A stretch of 64,000 nucleotides of DNA from Marasmius tenuissimus (lineage: Eukaryota > Basidiomycota > Agaricomycetes > Agaricales > Marasmiaceae). The notes beneath the pieces were generated by a model. The model was not told the DNA's origin, did no database searches, and was given only the letters and a program-made list of their open reading frames with translations. The stretch lies in the NCBI GenBank assembly GCA_029532415.1, contig JAQOTA010000057.1, forward strand, positions 372,001-436,000. Direction: 5' to 3'. Shown here in pieces: positions 44,386 to 55,727 of this stretch; the first letter of the stretch is position 1, and each line of letters starts with the position of its first letter. The translations under genes were made by a program, and so were the position numbers.

Positions 44386-46357
44386 ATGCTCTCATCGACC
44401 ATGGATTTGGATCTGTCAGATAATCTCCCTGTACCCACGATCTCGCTCTCGTCTATGAGTCGTTCATGGTCGGCTGGCATGTCCAAGTTCCTCAATCTCC
44501 CCGATGATCTACCTTGCGGTGATGAAGACCATCGTTCTCACCTTGGCGGGCATCACCAACGCGTGGAAGAATCTCGCTATCACCCTCTCAGCTCAAGCGG
44601 TCGCGGTATTCTCATTGAAGGCTCAGGGGAGTACGTACACCCTCATCATGATTGGGCGTTACCACCTTTGAAGAGACACCACATCGACGGGAGTCATTAC
44701 TACTCCAACTCTGTAGACTCTGTGTCTACCACAGACACCACTCCTAGTCCGACATCAACTACTTCTCACACGCTCCTTTCGTGCGACGCTCGTAGTGTAG
44801 GGAGCTCATGCGGTTCATCTGACACGGATCCGTCCAGTGTCGCTACCGTGAATTCGGATGGGAATGGCTCCGGTACGCATCCAGTTTACCCGCACTCGTT
44901 GGACGGTCATGTTCCTACCTCTCCTGCTTTCACAGCTCAGGCCTACTCGGATGTTAGCCATACGCCTCACGAGTCATCGGCATCTCAGATCTCTGTTCAT
45001 CCCGACTCCCCACTCTCGATCTATTCAGCATCTTTGGCGTTGTCATCAACACCTTCTCCTCATGCAGTACCGTACTTGTCCCCTCAAGACGACGGCTTGC
45101 TTTCTCCATTGCAACTTCACCATCGCCACGATATCTCTGGCGTCACCGTCAACATGTCCGATGTCTACTCGCCCGTTCATCCAAGTCAGGACGCCTACCC
45201 CCTATCCTTCCCTGATTCAGTTCAGTCGCACCAGTTCTCCAGGTTTACTCCTCCTCCTCATCCTTCGTCTTCATCTTACGAGGCTGGTCTTGGGGGTCAG
45301 TTTGGGTATCACTCGCCGTTGAGAGACTTCGACTCTGAGGTCACCGGAGGTTTGGGGAAGCGAAACAGAGGAAGCTCCAGCTTCGAAGATATATATGGCG
45401 ATAGAAAACGAACTCGTCAGGTCTCTCCTGTTGACGCACCTCTATCTGAGAGGAGGAAGAGGGGAAGGCCTCGCAAGGCAGATCGGGCAGTCATCACCAC
45501 TGCCGAGGCGGTCGTGTCTCCTCCACGACATCTATCTGATTCGGACGAGGAGTATGCAGATCTCGAAGAGGACGGCGACAGTGATGATTACATACCATCC
45601 GACGAAGAAGGTGGCACTCGTCGACGCCGCGGTAGGAGCGGGAGACACGATGCTTATGGGTCGAGGGGTGGGAATGCAGAAGCCCTACGGACATTGGAAC
45701 ATAGCTCGACCAGCGAGGGGATGATAGGGAGCGGTTGGGGCAATTCAGGCTATCCAGGATTTCCGAGTGAGGCTCAGGATACGTCGCTGCACTCACAACG
45801 CCGTCCACATCCGGTTCCCGTTCCCCACTTGACTAAGAAGAGCCGGGGAAGAAAGGTTCCTGTATCCAGCGGCGACGACGCAAGCATAGGCGACGTTTTA
45901 CCAGGATATGATCCCTATGATTTCCCTAGTGGTTCGGTGGACCTTTCGCTCGACATTGCCGCTCCGAGGGGTCGACCTACGCGGACGCATCACCAAGATA
46001 CCATCTATGACACTCCCAGTCAACCTCAAAGCCTGGACGCATCACCTCCCGGCGTCGGAGTCACCGAGGCCTACAAAATCGTCAGCGGTGGTATCAAGAA
46101 ACTGACAGGGGAGAGGAGATACGTTTGTACCGCTGATGGGTGTGGGAAATGTTTTGTGAGGGGTGAGCATCTGAAACGACATGTACGGAGTCTGCATACC
46201 TGGGAGAAACGTAAGTTTTCCTCGTCCGCAAACCTCGTTTCATTTGCTTACTATCTTGTTTCTTCTCCCGATAGCGCACAAGTGTCCTCATCCTGGTTGC
46301 GGCAAATCGTTCAGCAGACGCGACAACCTTGGTCAGCACGTTCGTGTACATCTATGA
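44386..46357 (+). CDS. C2H2 zinc-finger transcription factor (Msn2/4-like finger pair)
   Basis: Two exons (44386..46210 and 46275..46357) give 635 residues. The first 550 residues are disordered, rich in Ser, His and Pro, with an AT-hook-like KRGRPRKADR near residue 360 followed by an acidic stretch (DSDEEYADLEEDGDSDDYIP). The C-terminus holds two C2H2 fingers: YVCTADGCGKCFVRGEHLKR...H and, across the intron, HKCPHPGCGKSFSRRDNLGQH, joined by a TGEKP-like linker (TWEKP). The pair resembles stress and development regulators of the Msn2/Msn4 group; the bound site is inferred to be short and G-rich. The intron splits the linker, and the protein ends five residues after the last finger's GQH. Confidence 0.87.
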
Positions 46358-47162
46358 TTTCAAAATACCCACTTCAAGCGTTACGTATCTCGGAAAGATG
46401 GTCCAGGGGACCAGGGTCTATTCTCCCCTTGTATGATTGGGGGCGATTGTCGGTTTTCATGTATCTTTTTCTGTTCCTTGGTCTGGGTCATCTTGTCGCA
46501 CCATGGCATATCGTCGCATTCTCACCGCCCCTGTATCCCCTTTCCCCAATTCTGTATCTCCATCGTCTGCCTCTCATTTCGTGTTGGGTTGCACTGTAAT
46601 TTTTTCTGGAATTCGTTCATCGCCTTCCCTCACATCTAAAAGTCTCGTGGATCCTTCCATCAATCCCCACATCTCGAGCGATTCGGATTACATACTATGG
46701 CACACATTCTCTCATGTACTCTACACACCTGATAATTTGAGTCTAACGATCAAAAGGTCAAATCAATGGAAGTTGAGGTTGAGGTTGAACCTCGTTGAAA
46801 AGTAAGAAATCGTGAATCAGGCTACCATGGCTGCGGGCGCAAGACTTCCTATCCGATCGGTTGCGGACACTGTCTGAGACCTCGACGTGAATTTGGACAG
46901 CAGATTTCGATGCTCACTAATCACTTACTAGGTCTGCCAGTGGATGCCACTCTCTTGGTTTTGGCGTCTTTGACGCGAACGAAGGATCGGTGGGCTCCGA
47001 GCTCGGGTCAGAGAACCCGTGGAGAGATCGATAGGCCACGATACGGTTATCCCAGACAAGCTACTTCAGATTGTACAAAAAAGGGTATAGACATCTTATA
47101 CAAGGAAAATTCGATTATAAAGCCTCAGCTGGTCGATGTACATACCCGCTCAGAATATTCAT
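46358..47162. other. Gene-free interval
   Basis: Convergent 3' flanks of the C2H2 and M35 genes. Frames here are read-through of the C2H2 intron or unrelated. Confidence 0.35.
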
Positions 47163-48633
47163 CTAGCACCGAGTGGCGAGCCAAACTTCAGCTCCGAAGC
47201 ACTGAAAAGTAATAAAAACGAGTTTAAGTCACGTATTCATGGGTTGAAAGAGAAATGAACTAACGTTGTAGTTATCGGCGTTGATGCGTTGCTGAGCAGC
47301 ACTCAGACCTCGGTCGGCGGCGCATCCGTACACGACATCGTCAGTGCCGGCAACGGCGTGGGTCATCTACAATTGTGAAGGCAGTCGGATCGAGCTACTT
47401 CCTATCCAAGTTATCTGCAGGTGCTGCTTACCTCGTGAAGCATGGTTCCGCCACGAAGGTTGCGAGCGGCAACGCTCGTACCACCGCCACAGAGTCTGGT
47501 CTGGGGGACTTGGTTGAAGAAGATAGGGCAGAAGTAGATCTAGAGCACGAGTATCAGTATTCTCGTTCGCTCAAGGAGAGTGGATGGGTATTTACGTTCG
47601 TGGTCGCAACAACGGCGTACGCAATGACACCCGATCTGCAAGCACTGTAAGTGTCCCTGCAATCCATCCTGTAGGTGTGAAACGACGTCAGTGTACAATT
47701 CAATCAGGCCCGAAGTGATATTCGCTTACGTCCTGCTGGAAGTGTTCTCGTTTGCAACTGAGGTAAAGACGTTCCTAATTGTAGTGGTGGGGTTGGTCTT
47801 GAAGTAGGACGTGTAGAGAGAGTTGGCGCCATTGCTGGAGATGTAGTTGGCAGCGGCGGTGGCCATCTGCTTACTCTCAGTGTATCTGTATGGTAGCAAT
47901 TAGGGCTTGGCCCAAAAGACCCTGGTAATGCCACCTACGCGGCATCAATAAAGCTCTTTTGGGATGCGTTGGGGCAGATGTTGGTTGCACGCTTCTCAAC
48001 GGGGACCTCCTGCTTCTCGAGCTGGGAAACCGATACCTCCACAGCATTTGAACTGACTTCGAGTTCCTCGAGGGGAGCGAAGGACGCTTCCTCAGATCCT
48101 ACGACCTGGAATCCGGTAAGAGGTTCAAACTTGAAGTTGCCGGCGCCGGCGGTGGCAAAGTCGAAAAGATTACCGACTGTTCTCGCGACTCAGTATTCAA
48201 TATTCACGACATATTCTGGAATCCAGACGTACTATTGTGGTTGACGGTGATGGTTTCGCCAGCAGGTATGACGGCGTATGCACTCTCTCCTGCAGCCTCG
48301 AGGTCGATGGCGGCCTAAGTCGTGAGAATCATTAGGTGCTAATATGATCGAGAACCCCGCAACACATGCCTTGATGCCAGTGAAAGAAACCTCCTCGCCG
48401 TCCTTTGTAACCTTGAAGGAGCGCGTAGGGAGGTCATCGAGGATGGTACCGTACTTGAGAATCTTCACGGCTTCGCTTCCGGTGTTCTCGATCGTCGCTG
48501 AAAATTGAAAGTCATCAACTGAAGCAGCGTCGGACGGTCCAGCGATGTTAACGGTGAGGCCTTCGTCCCTCTTCATAGGACCGGCGAGAGCAGCGCTAGC
48601 AAGGACGAGAGAGATAAAAGAGGCGGCGAACAT
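47163..48633 (-). CDS. Peptidyl-Lys metalloendopeptidase-type protease, MEROPS M35 (deuterolysin/aspzincin)
   Basis: Eight exons. A signal peptide (MFAASFISLVLASAALAGP) is followed by a propeptide (GLTVNIAGPSDAASVDDFQF, LKYGTILDDLPTRSFKVTKD) ending in a Kex2-type site, VEKR|ATNICPN. The mature domain reads SFIDAAYTESKQMATAAANY, SGVIAYAVVATTN|IYFCPIFF, RGGTMLHE|MTHAVAGTDDV and QRINADNYN|CFGAEVWLATRC. HEMTH and the Asp of GTDD form the aspzincin zinc site. Mushroom homologues cleave before Lys outside the cell. ATG 48633 was chosen because the earlier in-frame ATG at 48717 lies within the TATA box. One intron splits the zinc motif, another has a GC donor. Confidence 0.9.
48315..48369 (-). other. 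GC-AG intron in the M35 gene
   Basis: The exon ends ATCAAG and the intron starts GCATGTGTT and ends GACTTAG. Its removal joins FTGIK to AAIDLEAAGES in phase 0, the expected propeptide sequence. The GT three bases inside gives the wrong frame. Confidence 0.7.
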
Positions 48634-48716
48634 GGCAATAAGGCTGGAGGCGGAGACTGAGCGTGGCACTGGGGAGGCACTTGTGGCTTGATCATTTCCT
48701 ATACGGATAGAGAGCA

Positions 48717-48722
48717 TTTATA
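48717..48722 (-). promoter_or_regulatory. TATA box of the M35 gene
   Basis: TATAAA on the minus strand about 85 bases before ATG 48633; overlaps an upstream ATG and so argues against its use. Confidence 0.45.
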
Positions 48723-50082
48723 CCTTTATTACGGCGCTCTCCACATGTTCCACAGGCCCTTCATCGTCAGCCAAGTAAGATGATAGAGTCGTAACATATG
48801 GATGAGGTGCGGTGGAGGGAACGAAAGCTGTTTATAGTTTATCTCGAAAGGACAGTAGCATACGCCGCTCTGTGGTCACTTGCAACCTTTGCGGGACCGA
48901 GAAGTGCTTGGTCTTGCACGTTGCGACAGTAGGGTCGAAGTGCCTTGGCGAAACTTGGCTTGCAAGTCAAAGGGATGTTGGGTATCAAGATGATGCTCGA
49001 GCCTAGCAAATTCGACGAATGGTTCTTGGAAGGTGGGAAAAGACAAGAGTAAGGTCGATGTAGCTGACTATTGGAGGAAGTTTGGGACTCACCGAGGGCG
49101 TGGCTACTGGCAAAACTCGAAGTGGCGTTCGCCCATGTGCCCCGGTTGTAAGCTCGGCGCTAAACATGATACCAAGACCTTGAAGGGGCTACTATATAGT
49201 TGCCCTTTGAACCAGTTTCGGCTCTCGAGAGGAAGAGATCGGCATACCCCAGTATGGCGAACACCGGTCATTGATAACGCAAGGTCAGTGTCGGAAGGGT
49301 TTTTCCGGGCCTGTTCTCGAGACCTCAGGCAACTGAATTCTCGGAAGGACACATCCTAGAGTGAAGGCACACCTTGAGATCGAACTTTGACCAACAAGCC
49401 TCAGATACCAGACAAGTTCGTTGTCTTGCACCCTGGTTTCTCGAAGCATGTACAGGATAGCCATCAGTACTCGGTTATTGCACGGTTCAACCATTCTCGC
49501 CCTAGGATTACATGAGTGGGAGTGCATTCGTTGCCTCTGCCAAATGGTCGTTAGGATACTGTGTACCATTCGGTCGAGAGTCTTGGGCCTGCGCCGTGAT
49601 CCCATGCGCAGAAGTTATTGATACCTATAACGGAAAAATACAGGCCTGGAGGTCATCAAGTTACGGTCGAAATAAGTGAATACAAACACACCAGTAAGAT
49701 CCGATACCAAGAACTAGTTTGAGGCCCATGATTCTCTACAACGCGCTGGGGTGCTTGACTTGAAAGCCTTGGTAAGGACCACATTGGACAGTGCTCCTTA
49801 CACGGGTGCGCTGTTACTTATCTCGAAGCACATTGTTCTTTTGAGATGGTTCAATCGAGATCATCCGACTCGAGAAGAACTAGAAGACCAAGACGACAGG
49901 GTGGGAAAGATAAGATAGAATCTAAATCTGAACAGTCTGGTCACTGCTTGGCGAGAGAAAGAATTTGGGGTGCCGGATCAGCGGAGATAGGGAGATACCA
50001 ATAGGCTTGATTTAGGGTAGGTCGCCGTCAAATACCGAGCAATATGAACTTGTATATAATTCCATCCCTCAAAGGCATACAT
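48723..50082. other. Gene-poor interval upstream of tRNA-Lys
   Basis: A frame at 49033-49359 lacks an ATG and any domain. Nothing supportable. Confidence 0.35.
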
Positions 50083-50176
50083 GCCCGCCTAGCTCAATCG
50101 GATAGAGCGTCAGACTTTTACGGTCTGTAAACTTAAAGGCATCTGAAGGCTGCGAGTTCGACCCTCGCGGTGGGCT
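50083..50176 (+). tRNA. tRNA-Lys (anticodon UUU) with a 20 nt intron
   Basis: Acceptor GCCCGCC pairs with GGTGGGC (one G-T pair). D arm GCTC/GAGC, T arm GCGAGTTCGACCCTCGC. The anticodon stem TCAGA/TCTGA encloses CTTTTA, a 20 nt intron (CGGTCTG...AAAGGC), then A, so the spliced loop is CTTTTAA with anticodon TTT. Confidence 0.9.
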
Positions 50177-51371
50177 AAAAGTCAAATTTTTGTTTCTATG
50201 ACATCATTCATCGGCGTCTCAGTTGGTTTCCTCTTCCGCCCGGTGCCCATGGAGGCATCACTCAGACGGATTCAGCCATATTTCCTTGACCGTAGTGTCG
50301 CCACTTTCCCCTTAGACCTATAGTGGCCTTAGTCAATCGTCATCTCATCCCAACTCATTCCACCAACCTCGCTCAAGTCGGCCATGCGACGTTCGTTTTG
50401 AAAACCCGCAGGTGAAAAGATAGCCGAAGAAATTCGGTCTTAAAAGGGTTCTCTTTCTTCAACTAACACCTGAGATCGCGTGGGGAATTCTGAAGTTGTT
50501 AAGCACGAAGATCGTTTATTCCAGGAAAGCGGGCAAGTCGGGGAGGTGAGTGTTTCAACCTTCGAAAAAAACTGACAGCCGGCAGGCCTGTCACAGACTC
50601 TGCAACTTACAGTTTGACTCGTTTCGTGGGCGGGTTGGGACATCCAGCGCGCTATCGTCTCTCGAGCCCCAAATTTTCTGCCTTTTTATGACTTTTTCCC
50701 CAGACTTCAGAGCTTGCAAGACATGAGGGTACCCTTTGACATTCCGGTGTTTGAAATTGATCAAGGTTGTGCTCTCGGTGGGTACAGGAGGACTGCGATC
50801 ACAGTGTGCCATGGTTACCTTCTCAAATGCGCAGCAGGGATAGCAAGGGCTTTCGTTGCTCGCGATTGTTCGATGTAGGTCTCTCCTCGAGTGCATGCAA
50901 GCTATCAAGGCTATACTGTGCTGCGCGGTTGCTGGGTTCGACGTGGACCACACCTCAATTGAACTAAGTGCCATTAATGCTGAAGCCGTACTGTTAACGA
51001 AGTCTCGCAGCCACTTCTCTAGTCGACGAAGGCTTTACCAGCGGCCAGCCTGCTTAACGTGATGCTCTGTGGTTTCCAACTGGAATATGAGCGGCTTTAA
51101 CATTGGACCATGACACTCGGGAGTAAAGGCTCAGGACGTTTAACCGAGCCGAAGTTCTATTTCGGTATCACGGGAAAATATTGCGATGATGCTAATCGTC
51201 GTTACTCGTTTCTATTGAAGCTATGCACCGACTGCGAAGTTACAGTGTATCAGGGTTGAACTTTAATATCGCAGTTCCCTGGTCTTCAGCTGTGATTTTC
51301 ACGGCTCTCATGTATTTAAGCTGCCCCGGTCGGCCTCGTTGTTCCATCTCATTCCCGCCTCCTTCCTCATC
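50177..51371. other. Gene-poor interval
   Basis: No coding sequence recognised. The right end holds the promoter of the RTA1-like gene with a TATTTAA at about 51313. Confidence 0.35.
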
Positions 51372-52786
51372 ATGAATTCCACGACAACTCACATACCATT
51401 AGACGATGCCCACTCATCTTATGGTTATCGCCCGACATTCGTTGTTTGTGTTATCTACGTTGCCTTGTTCTCCACGACTCTCGGTGAGCGACCGTCTCCA
51501 ACCTTCCATCTACTTCCTTTCTCACCTCCCAACTACCAGGAATGCACCTCCTCCAGATGGTCTACAGTCGATACTGGTTTCTCGCACCGACCGTCATTCT
51601 TGCTGCATTTTTGGAGCTCTTGGGATGGGTAGGGAGGCTCTGGTCTAATCAAAGCCTCCGTAACGGGGACGCTTTCATGATGCAGTCAGTATCGCCACCT
51701 TCGTTTTCTCAACTCCTCTCACGTTTCTCGAACCCGTCGTTTTCAGGATATGTTGCCTTATCATTGGCCCAACACCTCTTCTGGCTGCCAATTTTGTTAT
51801 CTTTGGGCGTCTCGTTACTCTCCTGGGGACTGAGTACAGTCGCCTTCGTCCGAATCTTTGTGAGTATTCTCCCATTCTGTCACGGTGGAAGCTCCTTACC
51901 GAGGGTGAACGCTTTTTTGAAGATTCCTACATCTTCCTGGGCTGCGTAAGTGAATTCTACCATGGAATATGAAAGCCGGGAGTGTTGATGGGATTTCATC
52001 AAAAGGATATTGTTTCGTTAGCGCTGCAGGGTGCAGGAGGAGGCTTCGCTTCGACGGCCAAGAATGGAGACAAGATGTTCGATCTTGTAAGCCCCCTGCA
52101 GATCTTCTGGGAGGATCACCATTGCTAACCGTATCCACCGACTAGGGAACAAACCTCATGATCGCAGGTATCATCTTGCAAGTCGGTGAGCGATTTACTT
52201 ATCGAGTACCAATAATTCCCTTCCTAAACCCGTCTGGAAGTAATGATGACCATATTCGTGGTCTTGGTGGGCGAGTTCACGTTGAGGTACATTCGGGACA
52301 GGCCACACCGAAAGAAGGTCACCTCGAATTCGGCGCGCTTCCCGCTTGACACCCGCCGTCAGATTCTGCTCCTCGCTATGGGGACGACTACCACTCTCCT
52401 CTTTGTGCGGTAAGTAGTTTCTTGGTTCTGTAATAGCCTGAGGGACTCACGCAAACGCGTCCCCAGCGGTATCTACCGACTTATCGAACTTAGCGGAGGC
52501 TGGGACAGCGAAATCATGCGCACTGAATGGTTGTTCAGTGAGTGATCTCTGTTTCTATTGTCCTGTAATGGAAGAAGGCTCATTATGATACACTATTTTA
52601 GATGTCTTCGACGCTGCGATGGTTTTCTTGGCGTTCTTCACCTGGAATGTCGCACACCCAGCTCTTTTGTTGCAAGTGCGCGATGGCAAGACCAACGAAA
52701 ATATGATGGCGCAGATGTATTCGAATGTCAAAACCTCGAACCATTCTGACGAGTTTCTACCGAACGGGAGATACGCTGATGCATAG
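51372..52786 (+). CDS. RTA1-like seven-transmembrane protein, second copy
   Basis: Seven or eight exons mirror those of the copy at 32314..33680. Readable parts: YGYRPTFVVCVIYVALFSTT, SRYWFLAPTVILAAFLELLG, WVGRLWSNQSLRNGDAFM, LAQHLFWLPILLSLGVSLLS, DIVSLALQGAGGGFAST, GTNLMIAGIILQVG, VVLVGEFTLRYIRD, FPLDTRRQILLLAMGTTTT, YRLIELSGGWDSEIMRTEWL, AMVFLAFFTWNVAHPALLLQ, then a polar tail ending SDEFLPNGRYADA. Family knowledge places it in the plasma membrane with a role in resistance to membrane-active compounds or lipid translocation. The start matches the paralogue's MNST exactly. Confidence 0.85.
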
Positions 52787-53314
52787 TAACGGATTACCGG
52801 TACCGTGGGGTTTGTGATGATAACTTATTTATGTAGTGTAGTTTTGGACAGTATGTAGACACACAGATCAAATATTATTGGTGTTCTCTGGCTCATTCCA
52901 GTCACTTTTTGTCACTAGGTCCGCGGCTTGTGGAGCTGAGCTAGTAGACCGTCAGACTTGGGAGGCTTCAGAGGCAGAGAGAACACCGGCTTTCACGGGC
53001 CGAAACGTGGGCGCTTGTGGGGCACCCTTTCCCTAAGCAGCAGCTATCGCACCTTGTTCTCCCACCATCACCAGCAACGTTCTTCAGTTGCCTTTGGAGA
53101 AGCTTCGCCTTCCTCTTTTGCAGTTCACCAGTACCAAACGGTCTCACTTCTTTTTTTGTGACCCCCAGCGTTCGTAGCAGACATTTAGATCCTAGAATCA
53201 ACGGGTGCGTCTACTATAGCTAGTTGCTCTTGGATTTTCCCTCTGAATGTCTTGCTTTACAAACAAGATTACGATTCGCGCAGGTAGTGCTACGCAAACT
53301 TCGAGTAGCCAAAA
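52787..53314. other. Gene-free interval
   Basis: 3' flank of the RTA1 gene and 5' region of the F-box pseudogene; nothing else seen. Confidence 0.35.
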
Positions 53315-55086
53315 ATGCCGTCACATCATCTTGCTCTGTGCCATGAATGTTATGAACGAGACGATACATCGAGTATTCCCTCCCTTCCTTCTGTCGATGC
53401 TCGCTTCTCTCATTCGTCTTACGTACCTACCGAGGGTGAACGCGCACAACTGAAAGGCTCTCTGGTGGATGATGAACGGGAATTGGCACGATATCAAGCC
53501 GAAATCGTGGTGCTGCGACGGAAGTTGGAGTTGTTGGAAGAGGGCGAGCGTGCTCTGAAGAGCGATATAGATATGCGCTGCTCTGCGCTTTCCATTCAGT
53601 GACGATTTCCAGCGGAGCTTTGGGGAACAATTTTCTCCACCCTCTGCTCCTCGCTACACGAATATTCCCTCAGTCTTGACTACAAATTCGATCGTGAACT
53701 CGGTAATATCGATGAACCAGTGCTTCTGCAGACACCGACCTTCAACATTGCCACAGTTTGTTCCCGCTGGAGAAGTATGATAATTGGGTCTCCGTGGCTC
53801 TGGTCTTCCATCAGCATCCAGCTCGGTATCCGTTACACCATCCAACCTCTCCTTCGGACGTACCTCGAGCATTCTGGAACTCATCCACTATCATTTAAGC
53901 TCTCACATATAGAAGACGGTGGGGGGTACTCTAACGCTCTCCTACCTGAGATGCAGGAGGCATGGTGTCTCCTGGTTCCGCATCTCGCACGATGCGAGAA
54001 GCTTGTGCTACAGGTGGCACACATGGACATATTTCCGGCCGTTCCAAATCTAGCCTTCCCATTTTTGACGTCATTTCAATATTCGGTACTAGAGCGTCAC
54101 AGCGTAGAGGATCCATCACGGATACGCGGGCCTGATTGGTTCTGGAACGCTATCAACGGTGCATCTCAGCTCAGAGTCCTCGATCTCGCGAGCGCGTTGC
54201 CTCCCAACGCTATACCGTACCAGCAATTGGTATCTTTGACGGTCTTCCACCGTGGACCTCATTCGGTTGAATCTTTCTCCGGGCTCTCCCTAGTTGCAGG
54301 GCGCTCGTCTCGCTCTCGCTCGATTTCCCTTACTGTCCACCCACCGTAGCAGACACAATCGAACTACCCTCCCTTCGTGAACTGACCCTCGGGACGTCGT
54401 TACATATCGTCTCCGACGTTTCAGCTCTAGAAATTTGTTGTCCGAAGCTGATCCTTCCTTCCCTCACGAAGTTCAGGGTCACATGTTCTAGCTGGCCTCC
54501 AGCGCTATCCACCTTAATTCAGCGGTGTGCCATCACCCTTGAATCCCTCACGATCGACTTTCGTGTGCTTGAATCTGGGATCGACTCACCAGACCGTATT
54601 TTAGAGCTACTCCCGTCCTTTTCCCAACTCACCGACTTTGCATTGACCCTGGCTAGGCTTCCCAGCCGGGACGTTTCGTCTCATGTCGTCACCAAGGCTT
54701 TCACCTCTCTCCTTTCGAATTTAGATTGGTTGAGCGTATCATTGGATTCGCCGAGTTGTACCCCCACCTTACCGAAGTTGGACTCAGTTCGCCTTAGGAT
54801 CTCGGACGTTGATCCAAACGAGCACATAGACAGAGTTCTGGACGTGGTTTCTTCACGCCTCCGGACAGATCCAGCCTACTGTCCGCTGAAGTACTTCCAC
54901 CTCTCTGTCTGTAAACCCTGGAAATCCGACGAGCGACCGAACCTTGTGATATCGGAGGAAGTGCAGGAGAGAATGCACGATTTTAGAAGACGGGGGATAT
55001 ATCTTGCTTTTGAAATTTCCAATCTCGTATTGTTCGAGGGTTTCCATGGCTTGCTTGGCCGTTTTGTGATCCCGTCCTCTATGTAA
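53315..55086 (+). pseudogene. F-box gene with an in-frame stop and a frameshift
   Basis: The N-terminus (LALCHECYERDD, Cys-x2-Cys), SSYVPTEGERAQLKGSLVDD and a coiled coil (RRKLELLEEGERALKS) lead to the F-box. There SIQ-stop-RFPAELWGTIF shows a TGA (53600-53602) where sisters have Arg (SVQRRVPAE). The frame stays the same after the stop, through IATVCSRWRSMIIGSPWLWS. Near 54281 a CTCT tract has gained two bases (or lost one), and LPSCRALVSLSLDF continues in another frame to LVISEEVQERMHDFRRRGIY. All other parts align with the intact copy at 55728. Readthrough of the TGA alone would not rescue it, so pseudogene is the better call. Confidence 0.8.
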
Positions 55087-55727
55087 GACATTTGTTTTGG
55101 GTTATGTATGGCCATTGTTCCTTCCACACAGCTGGTTTGCTGGATCTGAACGGAACTGTTTTATTATCTTACTTATGATGTGTTTTGCGTCGTGTGTCTA
55201 GTTTTGAAGATCGAACACGATATGCTTCTTTGGTACGACTTCGGTATATTCTGTCAGGCATTGTGGGCGGCCACCCGAGATGGCTGTGCAGGTGTGGGCG
55301 TATGTAGGTCACATCTTCCAAATGCGTCACTTCAACTCGAAACTCGCTCAGACCATCACCGTCACCATCACCACACCGAGACTGTAAACTTTCTAGTTCT
55401 CTACCAACAGCCACACAATCATGCTTACTCTTCCGTTTTGCATAGTCTGTTAGACCTTCTTGAACTGTCTTTGAAAGTCTTTCGTTGCTAGAAAACGGCA
55501 AAGGTGCGCCGTCTGTTTCAAACATCTCAACACTTTTCTTTCTGATATGGCAATCAGTACTAGGTTATCGAGTCTGATTGCTTATTCAGTCGTGAGCTTT
55601 GGTTTAGCTGGGACTCTGAGAGGCATTGGGTGCGTGGTCTGAGCCTGTTTTTGCATCATGGCTAAACTTTTTTCCTTGTCTCTTACTTGACCCACAGATA
55701 TCCAAGCACACCTTATCGGACCACGAA
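55087..55727. other. Intergenic between tandem F-box copies
   Basis: No gene seen. A plausible 5' UTR intron (GTGCGTGG near 55630 to CCCACAG at 55697) lies just before the next ATG. Confidence 0.4.

Noticed and set aside
46211..46599. C2H2 protein extended to 737 codons by reading through
   Set aside because: A GTAAGT...ATAG intron at 46211-46274 restores the second zinc finger and an earlier stop.
48634..48717. N-terminal extension of the M35 protease from ATG 48717
   Set aside because: The ATG lies in the TATA box, and the internal start gives a clean signal peptide.
49033..49359. 108-codon Lys/Arg-rich frame
   Set aside because: Starts at GTG and has no ATG or family resemblance.
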